Assembly (NCBI GenBank): GCA_963971225.1
Contig: OZ020269.1
Coordinates: 104,743,486-104,807,485 of the forward strand
Length of the DNA stretch: 64,000 nucleotides
From: Melieria omissa
Lineage: Eukaryota; Arthropoda; Insecta; Diptera; Ulidiidae
Reading direction: 5' to 3'
The notes beneath the pieces are model-generated. The model saw nothing but the letters and a program-made list of their open reading frames with translations, ran no database searches and was not told the origin of the DNA. Of the stretch, positions 52,916-64,000 are shown in pieces. The translations under genes and the position numbers were made by a program. Every line of letters starts with the position of its first letter. Position 1 is the first letter of the stretch.

Positions 52916-54885
52916 CAAATCCGACTTGAAGCGAGTCTTTAAAATTTTGTCTCTGACATAATCAACGTTAGCAAAATTTTTCATAGCCTGGATTCCAAGA
53001 ACCAAAACGTGTTTGTTGTATTTAATAACATTCAATTAACTAAAACCCATTACTACTCAGCAAACGAACGACAATCTATTAGCCATTCGAAGCTGATTTT
53101 GGCCAAATTTGCATACAAAAATTGTCGTTTTTCACCTACTCGCCTCATGTGGGACCCGTATAGGACAAATACGCAAACTCTGCATATCTTCTCTTCAACG
53201 CAACTATCTATGTGTGTCTTTTTGCTGCGAAACTCGCCCAACCCTCCGCAATTTGCATGTTTTGCTGCCCGAAAAAAACTCCATCCAACTGGATCCGGTT
53301 ACATTGTTTCGCCAAGATTTCTCAAACATGCATAATTTATTTATGGTACAAGCAACGCCAGCAAACCAAAGACAACACCATCCCCCACCCCCATCACTCG
53401 CCCCGTTTCAGTATGAAAACTTTTAATTCCCTGTTAAACTTCGGTCATGGCAAAGCCAACGCCAAAGCCAAAGCGAAAGCCGTTGATTGGTGTCAGACCA
53501 CTTGTCGTGCCATACGGCAGCCAGCCAGCCACCCGGCTTTGCGTCGAATTGTCGCCCTCAGTTCGGCCAGCAGCAGCAAACAATCATTTCACTACAACGC
53601 CACCGTTTTGCCTCGCTCCCTCTTCCCCTCTCGCTTCATTCATTCAACACAGCAACTTACACATTCAACGTAGACCTCGAAGCTATGCAAGAAGCTCGAA
53701 CAAAGCTGACCAAATGCCAGATTGCTGCCCACTATTGGGCTGGTCGGCCTTTTGTTATTGTTGTTCTTTTTGTTATTGTAGTCGTTGGGTAGCATCGGCC
53801 TCTACTGGGCATTTTGTTTGGCAAACTTTTCTTTTAATCAAATTTGCATATTCTTTACCGTTTTATGTTTGGATTGTTTTTCTATTTCTCGTTGCTGTTA
53901 CGTTTGGCTATTAGCTGTTGTTGTTATTGTTATTCTTGTTATTGTTTTTGTTGGTGTTGTTATTATTATTGCCGCTCGTTTCCCCATGTTATTTGGCCAT
54001 CGAGATCCCTTATCATTTAGGAATTAAGCCGACAAAGTCGCTGCGTGCCATTCCCTTCTAAGTCCTAAGACAATCAAATGCATTTATCGGAGAATTTGTA
54101 AATTTGAGACCCATATCAGTGTTAATTAACATAAGGCGCAACGTGCTGTATCCTGCGTCCTGTGCAAAGGATGCGGCGGGTGCAATGTTTATTTGTTGGG
54201 CAACAAAAAAGTGATAAAACTTACTTGGACAGTCAACGTTTCAACTAAGTTGTGTTAGTTTACAAAATAGTCTTCTTCTTGGCTTTAAGTCGAAGACTAG
54301 GAATGTGTAACTGTTTTTCTTGTACTCTTAGTTTGAAAACGATGGCAGATGAAAGTTAAAGTTCTAATTGAGTAACTGCGGCACGAATAAACTTTATACA
54401 GAGTAATGTGTAAGAAGAAGAAAAAGAAGAGTGATGAATAAAGAAGCAGTTTTTTACTATCCCTGCGGCTGTCCAGCTTTTGCTGCTTCTATGAAAGCCG
54501 CTTTTTTCACAAATCTAAGCACTCCTCCTCTCCTTTTTCATAAAGTAAGCTAGCAATCATTGGGATACACAAAATATACTCCTTTACTGAAGAAGACGAA
54601 ATGGATATGACTCTTGCTAACTAACCAAATCTTCTAGATATTTTTAGCGACAACGTTTTCTTGGAATCAAAATGGCACTAAAGCACTAAGTAGTCGGATT
54701 TCCATTTCAAACTAGAACTTATAAATTGACTACTCGTATGTGTAAAAAATCAAACTATCACAATCGGTACTTCTGAATTCTTCCACAGTTTTGCCAACTC
54801 TTCGTACTCAAACGAATATGAGTAGATATATAGTTTTTTATTTACCATTTAAGTTTTCAAGTTTTCATAACATAAGTTAAGAAGT
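52916..54885. other. Noncoding, apparently single-copy DNA
   Basis: Mixed composition; a short GCCAAAGCCAAAGCG repeat near 53461-53478 and TTATTG/TTGTT-rich sequence around 53750-53970. Frames up to 155 codons without motifs. Nothing else recognised. Confidence 0.5.
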
Positions 54886-55055
54886 TGGATGGATGGATGG
54901 ATGTGAAGGAGAGCCGAGGAAATAACCTAAGGGAGGTCATTACCTCAAGCACTCAGGCTCTATAGCTCATTGTACTTAAGGCTCAGGAAAATGGTTGATA
55001 GAGAAGATGGGAATGGGAAAAGAAAAAGAGAAAGTGGGTGAAAAGGGAAAGAGAG

Positions 55056-55335
55056 TTATGAGTTCTCCTGTGCAAATTTCCCGGACTCATTAATGAATCT
55101 CAGGAGATCACACAGGGCGAGAGAATGAACTTCGTCCATTCTCATAACATCTGAACCCAGCGTGCGCAATCTCGTTCTAGAAAAGGCAGGACATGCACAG
55201 AGAAAGTACTATGTACCGTCTACCTCCTCCAGGCAAGACACGCAAGTCGGATTTTCGATGATGCCCATGTTGGCCATATGTCGCCCCCATGGATTGTGTC
55301 CTGTGATTAATCCGACCATTGGAGGTCTTTCCTTC
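55056..55335 (-). pseudogene. LINE C-terminal Cys/His domain with internal stop
   Basis: Minus strand: MVGLITGHNPWGRHMANMGI, NPTCVSCLEEVDGT, a TAG stop, YFLCACPAFSRTRLRTLGSD, then FINESGKFAQENS and stop at 55056-55058. The CVSC...C-x-C box is kept. One nonsense change breaks it, and frames between it and RNase H are shifted. Confidence 0.75.
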
Positions 55336-55519
55336 TCAGCTTCTGGAGGAAATTCCCTGCTTTCCTGTTCGGGCTTTTCACAAAACACTTGGCAGGTTTA
55401 CAGCTTCCCAAGCTAGACCAACGTTCCCTATGTAGGTTATTTACACAGGACTTGATCCAGTCCAGAGTTCCTGCTAGACTGGTGCCGATTATTGGTTCTG
55501 GTCACATGGGTGTGCACCC

Positions 55520-56077
55520 TCATCTACAGTTAGCCATTTTATCGGCAGTTTCGTTACTTAGAACACCGCAGTGTCCCGGAACCCAGATAAGTTTGAGCTT
55601 ATTACGTCTCGCGACTGATTTAAGCTTCATCTTACATTCTTGGACAATCTTAGAGGTAACACGAGCGTTCTCCAGGGCCTTGAGTGCAGCTTGCCTATCA
55701 CTACAGACTCCTATATGTTTTCCGCACCATTTCCTCCCGATTATCCATTCCACTGCTTTCAGAATGGCGAAGATTTCCGTCTGAAAGACGGTAGTCAGCC
55801 CACCCAATGAGTAGTAGCATTTGACACTTCCTTCGAGGTGCGATCCAGCTCCAGTACCGTTATCGGTCTTGGATCCGTCAGTGAAGAAAGTATCCGTCAG
55901 ATCCCCTAGCATGGCCTCTGGGTTGTCCCATTGGCCGCGCGTTGGGAACCTCACTTCAAAGTTTCTCCTAAAGGATACTACGGGTATTAAGCAATCCTTA
56001 GGGGCCAGCAGCAATGGATATTGCACTGACAACCTCTTGAAGATGGCATTAAAGGCGTCACCCGAGACAGTGCTCAT
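55520..56077 (-). pseudogene. LINE RNase H domain (open frame, catalytic residues present)
   Basis: The 185-residue frame carries FFTDGSKTDNGTGAG (Asp), TTVFQTEIFAILKAVEWI (Glu), HIGVCSDRQAALKALENA (Asp) and KLIWVPGHCGVLSNETADKM (His and final Asp). All four acidic positions of retroelement RNase H are present. The domain would degrade the RNA strand of the RNA/DNA hybrid during reverse transcription. Without RT the copy cannot act alone. It is the best preserved of the four RNase H relics here. Confidence 0.85.
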
Positions 56078-56100
56078 GGCACCCGTAATGCAGTTAGTAA

Positions 56101-57480
56101 GTTAGTTTTTCATAAGTTCTTAGAAAATAATTAACAATGAGTAAGACTCAAACTTAAACGGAGAACTGTGAGCTAAGAAGTAAATTAACATGGGTTTGGG
56201 GACAAATAGATCAAACATTAAAGAGACTCACAGCGCATCGAAGGCTCTAAGAATGGGTACGTTACTACTTACCATAGCTCATTCTGGAGAACTCAACAAA
56301 AATAGGAGAAACGTGTTGGTGCAATGATAGTTATTTTGGTCAGAAGAGAAAGGCAGTCAACGCTTCCATTGAAAATGAAAGGCATAGAGATGACAGATTT
56401 CCTGGTTTTTTAAGTAATTTTTGACTCAACACTACCCAGCGAGACCTGTAAGGAGGCAGAAAAAATTATGAAAAATTATGATAACAACTATCATTGCTGA
56501 ACTTTATAATAACCACAAACGTTAGAAATCCTCTTTGGATATTTTTAAGCTACTTGAATAAGAGACATGGTAAGGTATCCAGATAAAAAGAGCATATTCC
56601 AGTCTACACCTTTTGTTAGGTCTTATTAGCTTTTAATGTTTTATTAAATAACTTAGCTACACCAACAGTAACTAAGCACCTAAACACATATTAGAAATTT
56701 AATCACTATTCACTGAATCTTTAAACCAATGACAGTGTGCTGGTTTTTTGAAAAAACTAAGAAGACTATGAATCACATCATTCTCCATTCGAATGCTGAA
56801 TATTCGCCAGAAGAGAAGTACAGCCCAAGAAATTGTAAACTTTTTTTGGAGCAGTAAGTCCCATAAATATTTGTAGTAAACACAAGCAATCATTTTGTAG
56901 AGGACACCATTTAACCATTATTTGTGAACAAATAAATCATTATTTGATCACAGTGCAATCTGATTGAATCGTCAGTCGTATCTCCCCCATGGAACAATAT
57001 TAAAAGATCATGAAGCAAAAATTGCCCATAACTTTGCTTACAAAGGTTTGTATTTATTCTTGTAAATTGTTATTTTGTTTTGAATTTATAAAAAGCAGTG
57101 GTTTTTAGAAAGGTTTCAGTTTTTGTTATTATTTTTACAGCTCTCGTTTAGACACACAAAGTCTTTCAAGGGACCTTCTCGGAAACGAAATGAAGCACTC
57201 GCTTTCATTCCTAGAACTATGTTTATTTTGTATCTTATTTGAATTTCTTCTTCTTATTCTCTTACCATGTTTTTGCATTACTCGACAGTGGGTCAATTGA
57301 TTCACATTGACTCGATACGCTTGCGAGCCAAGTGTTTACAGACGACGGAGGGTTTAAACAATAATTCACAGAAGGACCTAAAGACGATCCCAAAAAGAGT
57401 CTATTTGCTTTCAAGATTAGTTAAAGGAAGCATTGGAATATGTGTGCAGATTACGTTGAAGTTTTCGTTTCGTTTTCGTT
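56101..57480. other. Noncoding, nothing recognised
   Basis: AT-rich sequence without motif, element ends or tandem repeats. Confidence 0.5.
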
Positions 57481-58035
57481 TTATTAATTATTTTATTTTA
57501 TTTTATTTTATTTTATTTTATTTTATTTTATTATATTTTATTATATTTTATTATATTTTATTATATTTTATTTTATTTTATTTTATTTTATGTTATTTTA
57601 TTTTATTTTATTTTATTTTATTTTATTTTATTTTATTTTATTTTATTTTATTTTATTTTATTTTATTTTATTTTATTTTATTTTAATGTATTTTATTTTA
57701 TTTCATTTTTTTTATTTTATTTTATTTATTTTATTTTATTTTATTTTATTTTATTTTTTTTTATTTTATTGTATTTTATTTTATTTTATTTTATTTTATT
57801 TTATTTTATTTTATTTTATTTTATTTTATTTTGTTTTATTTTGTTTTGTTTTATTTTATTATATTTTATTTTATTTTAATTTATTTTATTTTATTTTATT
57901 TTATTTTATTTTATTTTGTTTTATTTAATTTAATTTAATTTAATTTAATTTAATTTTATTTTATTTTATTTTATTTTATTTTTTTTATTATTTTATTTTA
58001 TTTTATTTTATTTTATTTAATTTTTTTATTTTATG
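57481..58035. repeat. (TTTTA)n microsatellite, ~555 bp
   Basis: Mostly TTTTA with blocks of alternating TTATA/TTTTA near 57530-57560, TTTTG units near 57830-57850, and TTTAA units near 57924-57950. The plus-strand open frame is an ILFYF artefact. Confidence 0.97.
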
Positions 58036-60460
58036 TTGTTTTACACTATTTATTGTTTTTTATTATTAAAAAAGGGTTTTTAGGTATTTTTATCAGAAAA
58101 AGTAAGAAAGTTTAAAACTATGTCAAACCATACAAAATAATTAATAAAAAATTTACATCACCAAAATCAACTTCTGGCCTCTTTAAATTCAAATGCATAG
58201 AATTTTCACAAAAATTCACAAATTACTTTTTATCAATCTTAAATTATTTAAAATTGTTTAAAATTAAATTTTGTTAATTAAAAATCAAATGAATTTGTTC
58301 TAAATAATTCAAATCAAAAATGTGAAAATAATGCATGAGTATTTATCATTAAAACACATTCAAATGATTTGCATTTTTCGCGTCAAAACCCATCAATGAG
58401 CATTTAGGCTAAAAACAAAAACAAAAAAATTAACCAAAGAAAAAAAGAAAATAAATAAATAAAAGCAAAGCAATGAAATCGCATTTGTATGCTTTCAGGC
58501 GCATTAACAAGGCACAGCACATCATAAATAATGCAAATATGAGTTTATTATTTTATGAAAAGTTCATTATTGTTGCAGTTGTTGTTGTTTGTGTTTTTTT
58601 ATTTAATTACATTTAATGTGTTTCAATTTGTGAAACTCATTTAATTTACGACAAATTATAAACAATAACAAAAGCCGCTCTTCCACACACACACACACAC
58701 ACACATATGCCACGACGATGATGACGACGACAACAACAAGCACAACAGTCAGCAACGCCAGCAACGCTAATGCAAAATAAACGCAAAGGTGTGTGCGCAC
58801 ACTGCATTAATTTAATTGTATTTGACATTCATATGCTAACAACGTTGCGGCAACAACAACAACATGAGTGACTGCGCAGCTCCGTTGCGGCAACAGCAAC
58901 AAGCAAAACAATTGCAACACACTGCGCGCTTCCGGTCTTCTAATTTAACCCCAAACTGCAACGCCAACACTAACAAAATTAACAAAAACAACAACAACGT
59001 TTTCTAATTGTAACTGTAATAGCAGTGCCAACATTAACAGCAACAACAACTACTGCAATGAGCAAATGCGCAAAACTACGGGAGCAATGACAGCTGCGCA
59101 GCCAGAAGCGTCATCAAGCTGCCTTTTCTAAATTCGCATTACTCCGCCCCTCCTTACCGCCCTTCTGTCTACGCCACCATCAGTTGCACCGCCAAACGCC
59201 GCGACAGCGAAACCGGTGCAAATTTTGCAAAATATGAAAATCTGTTGTGGCGCTGACGACTCGCGACGCAAACGTGTAACAGCGGAAATGAAGTGGGCCA
59301 ACAACAGCGCCAGAAACAGCAGTCGAGGTGCAAACTTTATTTAAATAAATTAGAAAAAGTGACAAAACGGCACACAAATGCCGAGTCGAGCGCTGAAAGT
59401 TGGTGTTGCCGGCTGGCGGCATTTGTTGCTATTTTTGTTATAAAACTCTCTTCACTGTTGTTGTTGTTATACATAGCTGTTGTTGTCATAACGTTGACAC
59501 GATAAATGCGCTGACAGGTGACGCTGCTGCAGCTGTCGCCGCCGCTGTGGCTTTGATTGCGACAATGGCGTTGGCGGTGGCTCCTTGTTCTTTGCTCTGT
59601 TTTCGTTTATTGTAATTTTTTTTTTGTTTGCGGCAAAGTTTCTCCCCGCTTTTAATCTAATTTTAATGGAAAAGCACTTAAATTTTTTCAGGTCAGCGCA
59701 TGCGTTGAACTCCCAACACACATTCATACACAGATTCCCTTTGGTGCCAAGTGAAACACACAAGTTTGGGTTATGAAAAACTAGGAGTGTGATGACAAGG
59801 GTTAAGTAAAATGTAGTGTGAAATGACACAATGGTTTTAACATTACGAAATGACGTGCTGCATTTTGGATTCCCGCACTGACACACTTCCAACATGGGGT
59901 CGTTGAAATATGAACTTCGTACAGTCTATGAAAGTTGTCCAGGAAGGAGTTCTGGAGCATAGATATTTGAGGAAGGATATCCAAATGGATATAGGCACCA
60001 ATAGCCAATGGATACAAATGTATCCATTTAATAGTTTTGATTCATGATGTTAGTGATATCATTAACCATTTTAGTTCCTCTCAGAGCAGCCAGCGCCTAG
60101 CCAACTACTAACATAAGTTTAAGATGCTTATTTCTAGCTAAACCAACTGATCAATGCTGTACTCTTTATTCCATCTTTTTTTTTCATTCCAACTTTTTCC
60201 ATAATCATTTTTGCTATCACAGTTCAAAAAATGAAACAAAAACTGTGCCACAGCCTGCTCATAATTACATCTTTCAGACACCCATCTTCTCTCTGGCAGC
60301 TTAAATTAAATAACAATAAGGAAAGCTAGACTTCAACATAACTCATTGCAAACTGTTCCAAGCCAAAATCATGATTTTAGGTCAGTGCAATTGTTACGTG
60401 TCCAAAATATAATTTCAGTCAGAATATCCTTTCTGCAAATAGCCATAAAAATCAGCAGCC
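58036..60460. other. Noncoding, apparently single-copy DNA
   Basis: AT-rich to about 58560, then richer in CAA/CAACAG words with a CA run at 58684-58704. GC-richer at 59080-59600. Overlapping frames of 60-142 codons on both strands lack motifs. Nothing else recognised. Confidence 0.5.
58684..58704. repeat. (AC)n microsatellite
   Basis: About 10 AC units. Confidence 0.95.
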
Positions 60461-60469
60461 ATAAGATTA

Positions 60470-61117
60470 TTTACTGATTTATGTCCCTTACACATCGACG
60501 CAATCGGAGCAGCCTCCGATTGGCTCAGGGTAACTGGTATCCTGATACTATCGGACAGCCAATCAGCTCTTAGAGCTCTGGATGCGGTCAAAATAACATC
60601 AAAGACTGTTCTTAGCTGCAGCAAATCTCTCAACGAGACTGCCAAGCAGCTTCAAATTCGCCTATGCTGGGTTCCGGGTATAGGTCAGAGAACTGTAGAG
60701 CGGATAAGCTCGCTAGACTTGGCACTACTGAGCAAGATGAACACGATTAAGAGATGAACACGCTCGGAGTCCGTCTTTAAACATGTAAGCTTCGTACCCT
60801 TACGAGCTCTATACACCATACCAATTTAAGATGAGTTGAAGGCAACACAAGTATCCTAACGCGCGAAACTTGACCAACCTTAAATCTTCGACGTTCTAAA
60901 GAACTCCTCTCATTAAACAAAGCCCAGATCAGAACCATGATCGGTGACCTTACCGGTCACTGCTTAATCGGCACCCACACAAAAAGGATGGGGCTGTTTT
61001 CGAACGACTTCTGTCGCAGCTATTTGGACGAGGAGGAAGAAAATAATCCTCACTTACTATGTAACTATCCTGCTCTATTCAAAAAAAGGCTGACCTATTT
61101 AAGCAACTTCTTCTTCG
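60470..61117 (+). pseudogene. I/LOA-like LINE, RNase H and Cys/His region (5' part of split copy)
   Basis: Plus strand: AASDWLRVTGILILSDSQSA, LRALDAVKITSKTVLSC, KQLQIRLCWVPGIG (RNase H third and fourth motifs; Asp in LSDSQSA). Further on comes MIGDLTGHCLIGTHTKRMGL and CRSYLDEEEENNPHLLCNYP, the Cys/His box with the second Cys changed to Tyr. It runs to FFFGSL at about 61122, where another LINE interrupts it. The remaining C-terminus resumes at 61690. Frames are broken in several places. Confidence 0.75.
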
Positions 61118-61690
61118 GAAGTCTGGTCATAACAACCCGTTATCGGGTTACGGCCTGCCGCAAAACTTCTCTCCAGATGCCTCTGCCTTGCGCGAGAGTG
61201 TCTCCAGTTGGTCACACCATGTGATGACAGGGCCTCTTTAACTTCGTCCTTCCACCGGAGACACGGCCTCCCTCTTCGCCGTCGACCTCCAACCATCGCA
61301 TCGAACACCTTTTTCGCCGGAGCTTCGTCGTCCATACGGCAGACATGACCGAGCCAGCGTAGCCGCTGGATGATTATTCGCTGCGCTACGTCCATATCTG
61401 TATACACCTCATACAGCTCGTTGTTGGTTCGTATACGATAGTCGTCACCAACACGTACAGGGCCGACGATTTTGCGAAGTATCTTCCTCTCGAACACTCC
61501 AAGAGTCGCTATGTCGTTTCGTGTCATTGTCCATGCTTTAGCGCCATAGAGGAGCACGGGCAAGATAAGCGTCATATAGAGTGCAAGTTTTGTCGGTCGA
61601 GAGAGGTCTCTACTTCTCAATTGCCTACCGAGATCGTAGTAGCACCTGTTGGCAAGAGTAATCCTTTGCTTTATCTCTACTTCGCCGTCT
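61118..61690 (-). mobile_element. RTE/CR1-like LINE inserted in the I/LOA-like LINE
   Basis: A minus-strand frame of ~190 codons: LVDGEVEIKQRITLANRCYY, KLALYMTLILPVLLYGAKAW, LGVFERKILRKIVGPVRVGD, RIRTNNELYEVYTDMDVAQR, RLRWLGHVCRMDDEAPAKKV, RRRGRPCLRWKDEVKEALSS and HGVTNWRHSRARQRHLERSF, ending near RNPITGCYD. LYGAKAW and GVFERKxLRKI form the tail after RT in this lineage. 5' truncated at about 61690. It is the longest of the related copies at 20.4, 28.6 and 43.3 kb, and its reading frame is still open. Confidence 0.85.
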
Positions 61691-61830
61691 ACTAAGCTCC
61701 GTTAAAAGCTCCAACTGGTTTAACGAGTGAGCTCAGGTGGTTTCAGGTGGTGGCTCAGGTGGTTTCACAATGGGCCGCCTGGCTTAAGTGTGCTCCTCTT
61801 GGGGGCAGCCACACCTACCTACCTACCTAT
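61690..61830 (+). mobile_element. 3' remainder of the split LINE with ACCT tail
   Basis: LLSSVKSSNWFNE and a stop match the DLLSFMKRSNWFAPD end at 5918. The 3' UTR has GGTTTCACAATGGGCCGCCT and the tail is ACCTACCTACCTACC (61811-61826). Together with 60470-61117 this reconstructs one interrupted LINE. Confidence 0.8.
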
Positions 61831-62204
61831 GTATGTCCCTCCGAATTTGCTTGTTAAGTGTCGCTTCGCTGTGAATAACCTTTGACATCTGTGTATAACC
61901 TATCAACCTTCGATCGGTTGTTACTAATAGGCGAATGATCTAAACAGAAGGACATCAATTACTACTACACTACTTGACTTCACTGTATGGCTTCACTAGC
62001 TTTCATGAAATGATCAATAGATGAACTAAGTATACTGAGTAAGTACTGGTCTTGCAAACAGACCCCAATTAGCGGAGCAATTCTAAAATATCTCCAAAGG
62101 AAACCAGGTCGTCACTTTGTCAAAGTTGCTTCAATTATTTTTTACGCTTGGGGTTTTGGTATTAACGGGCGAGAGATCAGTGATCAGTGCTTTAGATCGT
62201 TTAA
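61831..62204. other. Noncoding, nothing recognised
   Basis: No motif or repeat recognised. Confidence 0.5.
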
Positions 62205-62505
62205 AATCTCTGTAATGACTGCTGCCAAATTTGCGATTCAGTATCCTTTACCTCCTCTGCAATAACTGCTCTCAAAGATGCGATTCAGCATTCTCTGCCG
62301 CCTCTATTATGTCTACTGTGAAAGTTGGTATTCAGTATCCTTTGCCGCCTCTGTAATGACTACTGTCAAAGTTGCGATTCAGTATCGTTGTCCCCTCTGT
62401 AATGACTACTGCCGAAGTTATGATTCAGTATCCTTCTGAATGACTACTGTAGAAGTAGCGGGTCAGTTTAGGCTGTAATGACCACTGGCGAAGCTGAGGA
62501 TCTAT
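62205..62505. repeat. 47-bp minisatellite, about six copies
   Basis: Units such as TGCGATTCAGTATCCTTTGC, CGCCTCTGTAATGACTACTG and TCAAAGT. GATTCA-equivalent positions at 62235, 62282, 62329, 62376, 62422 and 62460 give steps of 47, 47, 47, 46 and 38. Confidence 0.85.
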
Positions 62506-62654
62506 CAGGCGCGGATTCAGAAAAATATTTCGGGGTGTTTAAAAAAGTTATTCATTAATATTTATAAAATACCTTTTAATTTGTAAGTAGTTTTATAGAT
62601 GATGCAAATATTTCGGGGGGTTTCAACTCCCAAAACCCCCCTGCATCCGCCATT
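62506..62654. mobile_element. Possible short MITE (GGCG-GGAT ends)
   Basis: CAGGCGCGGATTCAG on the left and CTGCATCCGCC on the right are imperfect inverted ends. ATATTTCGGGG occurs near both ends and a GGGGGGTTT..AAACCCCCC palindrome lies near the right end. It directly follows the minisatellite. No clear target duplication. Confidence 0.45.
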
Positions 62655-63344
62655 ATAAACAATAGGACTTTATTATTCTTAGGATATAGGGAGCATCAGA
62701 AAACGCGGGCAATAGGACTTATAACACTTGGAGAGATCCAGTATTCTTACAGACAGTATTTCAGTATTCCTTTCAGACAACCAACTGAATTGCGCAATTA
62801 AGACATTTTCTCAATTTATCGTCAATTTAGGTCTGAATTGAACTCAATTTGCTATAAAAATCTAAGTTCAGCTAATTGCAACTAACGCCAAATTGACCAT
62901 AAATTTTGCCTGATTCGCCATGCAGCCCTGTGCCGTGCTGTAATCAATAACCAAATTCATTCACAGTTGATGGATTTAAAACACAAATGAGAATGTGACA
63001 GCAGCAAAAGTCGTTTGTTAACATTTGTTTGCTTTAAACATTCGTTAAATAAAATTGTGAGCATCAGTAAGGATGTTAAATAAACTTAGTAATATTCAAT
63101 AAACGTTTTTAAGAAAATTTTTTATGCATAAACAGAAAAAAACGTTGTTCTATCAAAACAAAAACATGTTCGATAACAACTAAATTCAGGTGTTTGAACA
63201 GCAAAAGCGATTAACTAAATTAAGAACTAAGTTGCATGATTTTTTTTGCTGTCTGAAAAGGACATTAAGTCTCTATACCTACAGAATTTACTGAACTGTT
63301 AAAGACTGAACTGTCATAAGTCATTTCGGCCAGCTTACTTAATC

Positions 63345-63640
63345 AAAATCTAACTCATGTTTATCTCCTCAAAACGAATAGTTATTTCGACTGAATGCGA
63401 ACTGTGATGTCACCATGAATCCATCGCCGACTCTTTTCAGCTACAAATGTAACTAATTTTCTAACCAACCTTTATACCTTTACCTTTATTTTTTTTATAC
63501 CTTTATTTATACAAAATCTAACTCATGTTTATCTCTTCAACATGAATAGTTTTTTCAAATGAATTCTAACTGTGATGTCAGCACGAATCAATCAAGGCCT
63601 CTTTTGAGCTACAAGTCGAACTAATTTTCTATCCAATCCC
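63345..63640. repeat. Diverged ~117-bp direct duplication
   Basis: TCTAACTCATGTTTATCTC to AACTAATTTTCTA at 63348-63463 recurs at 63515-63634 with about 20% differences. The spacer holds TTTATACCTTTA-type simple sequence. Confidence 0.75.
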
Positions 63641-64000
63641 CAATCAATCAATTATACAATTGTCCATCTATATGTCTGTCTATCTTTTTTATATCAGATT
63701 TATTTACAATAACCATACCTTTTTTCTTACTTTACTTCAACATTTTAAACTCGGTTAGCAGTAACCGAAATTCCATTAACAACATTGAGCTCGAAACCTT
63801 TTAATAGCTTAAATATCGTCAAAATTTCCACATTCATATCTCAGTAATGGCATTTCACCATAAACATAATTCGCCCCACTTACCCCGTTCGCTCGCCATT
63901 CACTAATTAGTCCCGTCGATTCCATCAGCTGCCCATTTAATTTTATACCAAATTTAAAATGCACTCAACTATTTGGTATCTGCATTCCATTAACTGCATT
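63641..64000. other. Noncoding, nothing recognised
   Basis: AT-rich, no motif. Confidence 0.5.

Larger units (their letters stand above)
54886..56100 (-). mobile_element. 5'-truncated I/LOA-like LINE with CATC tail, minus strand
   Basis: The minus-strand order is RT/RNase H linker (GAMSTVSGDAFNAIFKRLSV), RNase H, C-terminal Cys/His box, 3' UTR, and a CATC-repeat tail (GGAT repeats on the plus strand, 54887-54903). The RNase H frame is intact over 186 codons. The C-terminal part has frameshifts and one in-frame stop. Truncation at about 56100 removes RT. Confidence 0.85.

Noticed and set aside
55162..56105. Plus-strand frames of 84-131 codons
   Set aside because: They are complements of the minus-strand LINE RNase H and Cys/His coding region.
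57267..57928. 139- and 112-codon ILFYF frames
   Set aside because: Products of the TTTTA microsatellite.

Overview
The window reads as intergenic or intronic DNA of a fly (Diptera), probably a tephritid or a related acalyptrate. The evidence is AT-rich sequence with many CA, CAA and AAAAT-type microsatellites, mauritiana-type mariner elements with a D,D34D transposase, several LINE lineages of I/LOA, R1 and RTE/CR1-like type, a tRNA-derived SINE, and TTAA-flanked piggyBac-like non-autonomous elements. I found no convincing intact host protein-coding gene, no rRNA or functional tRNA gene, and no CRISPR array. Host exons without long open frames could have been missed. The only host-gene hint is an initiator/TATA-like segment followed by a short ATG open frame and a splice donor near 41.55-41.66 kb.

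Layout. 0-6 kb: LINE 3' ends in both orientations, a 252-bp TA-flanked MITE, a mariner transposase N-terminal relic and a Tc1/mariner relic. 6-8.2 kb: apparently single-copy DNA. 8.2-11.5 kb: a tandem array whose units carry a GGTTAGTGCTAACC motif at alternating ~63/~52-bp spacing. It is interrupted by a 1.3-kb TTAA-flanked foldback element, a 547-bp mariner deletion derivative and an ~80-bp TTAA MITE. 12.9-15.5 kb: a minus-strand LINE with RT and RNase H, containing a SINE. 15.5-18 kb: single-copy DNA. 18-21.6 kb: TTAA-flanked elements, including a second palindromic foldback, and LINE C-terminal fragments. 21.6-25.6 kb: GC-richer single-copy DNA. 25.6-26.6 kb: a 1.03-kb 9-bp satellite. 27.3-28.8 kb: dispersed-repeat and LINE fragments. 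29-31.4 kb: single-copy DNA. 31.4-33.85 kb: LINE and Tc1-like relics. 33.85-35.14 kb: a full-length mariner with one frameshift.

37.8-38.6 kb: a block-structured AAAAT/AAAAC/AAAAG microsatellite. 40.1 kb: a mariner-like C-terminal relic. 41.75-43.2 kb: a degenerate tandem array, followed by a LINE relic. 46.3-48.8 kb: a pyrimidine-rich tract with an ~86-107-bp minisatellite. 50.5-52.2 kb: a Myb/SANT-like fragment, a perfect 32-bp palindrome and an R1-like LINE. 52.5-52.9 kb: a TTAA element. 54.9-56.1 kb: a minus-strand LINE RNase H region. 57.5-58.0 kb: a TTTTA microsatellite. 60.5-61.8 kb: a LINE with a second LINE inserted in it. 62.2-63.6 kb: minisatellites and a possible MITE.

The window works as a record of successive transposition rather than as a pathway. 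Nesting gives relative ages: the tandem array predates its three insertions, the I-like LINE at 60-62 kb predates the RTE-like LINE inside it, and the LINE at 13-15 kb predates its SINE. The mariner at 33.85-35.14 kb looks youngest, with matching 30-bp ends, a TA duplication and one frameshift.
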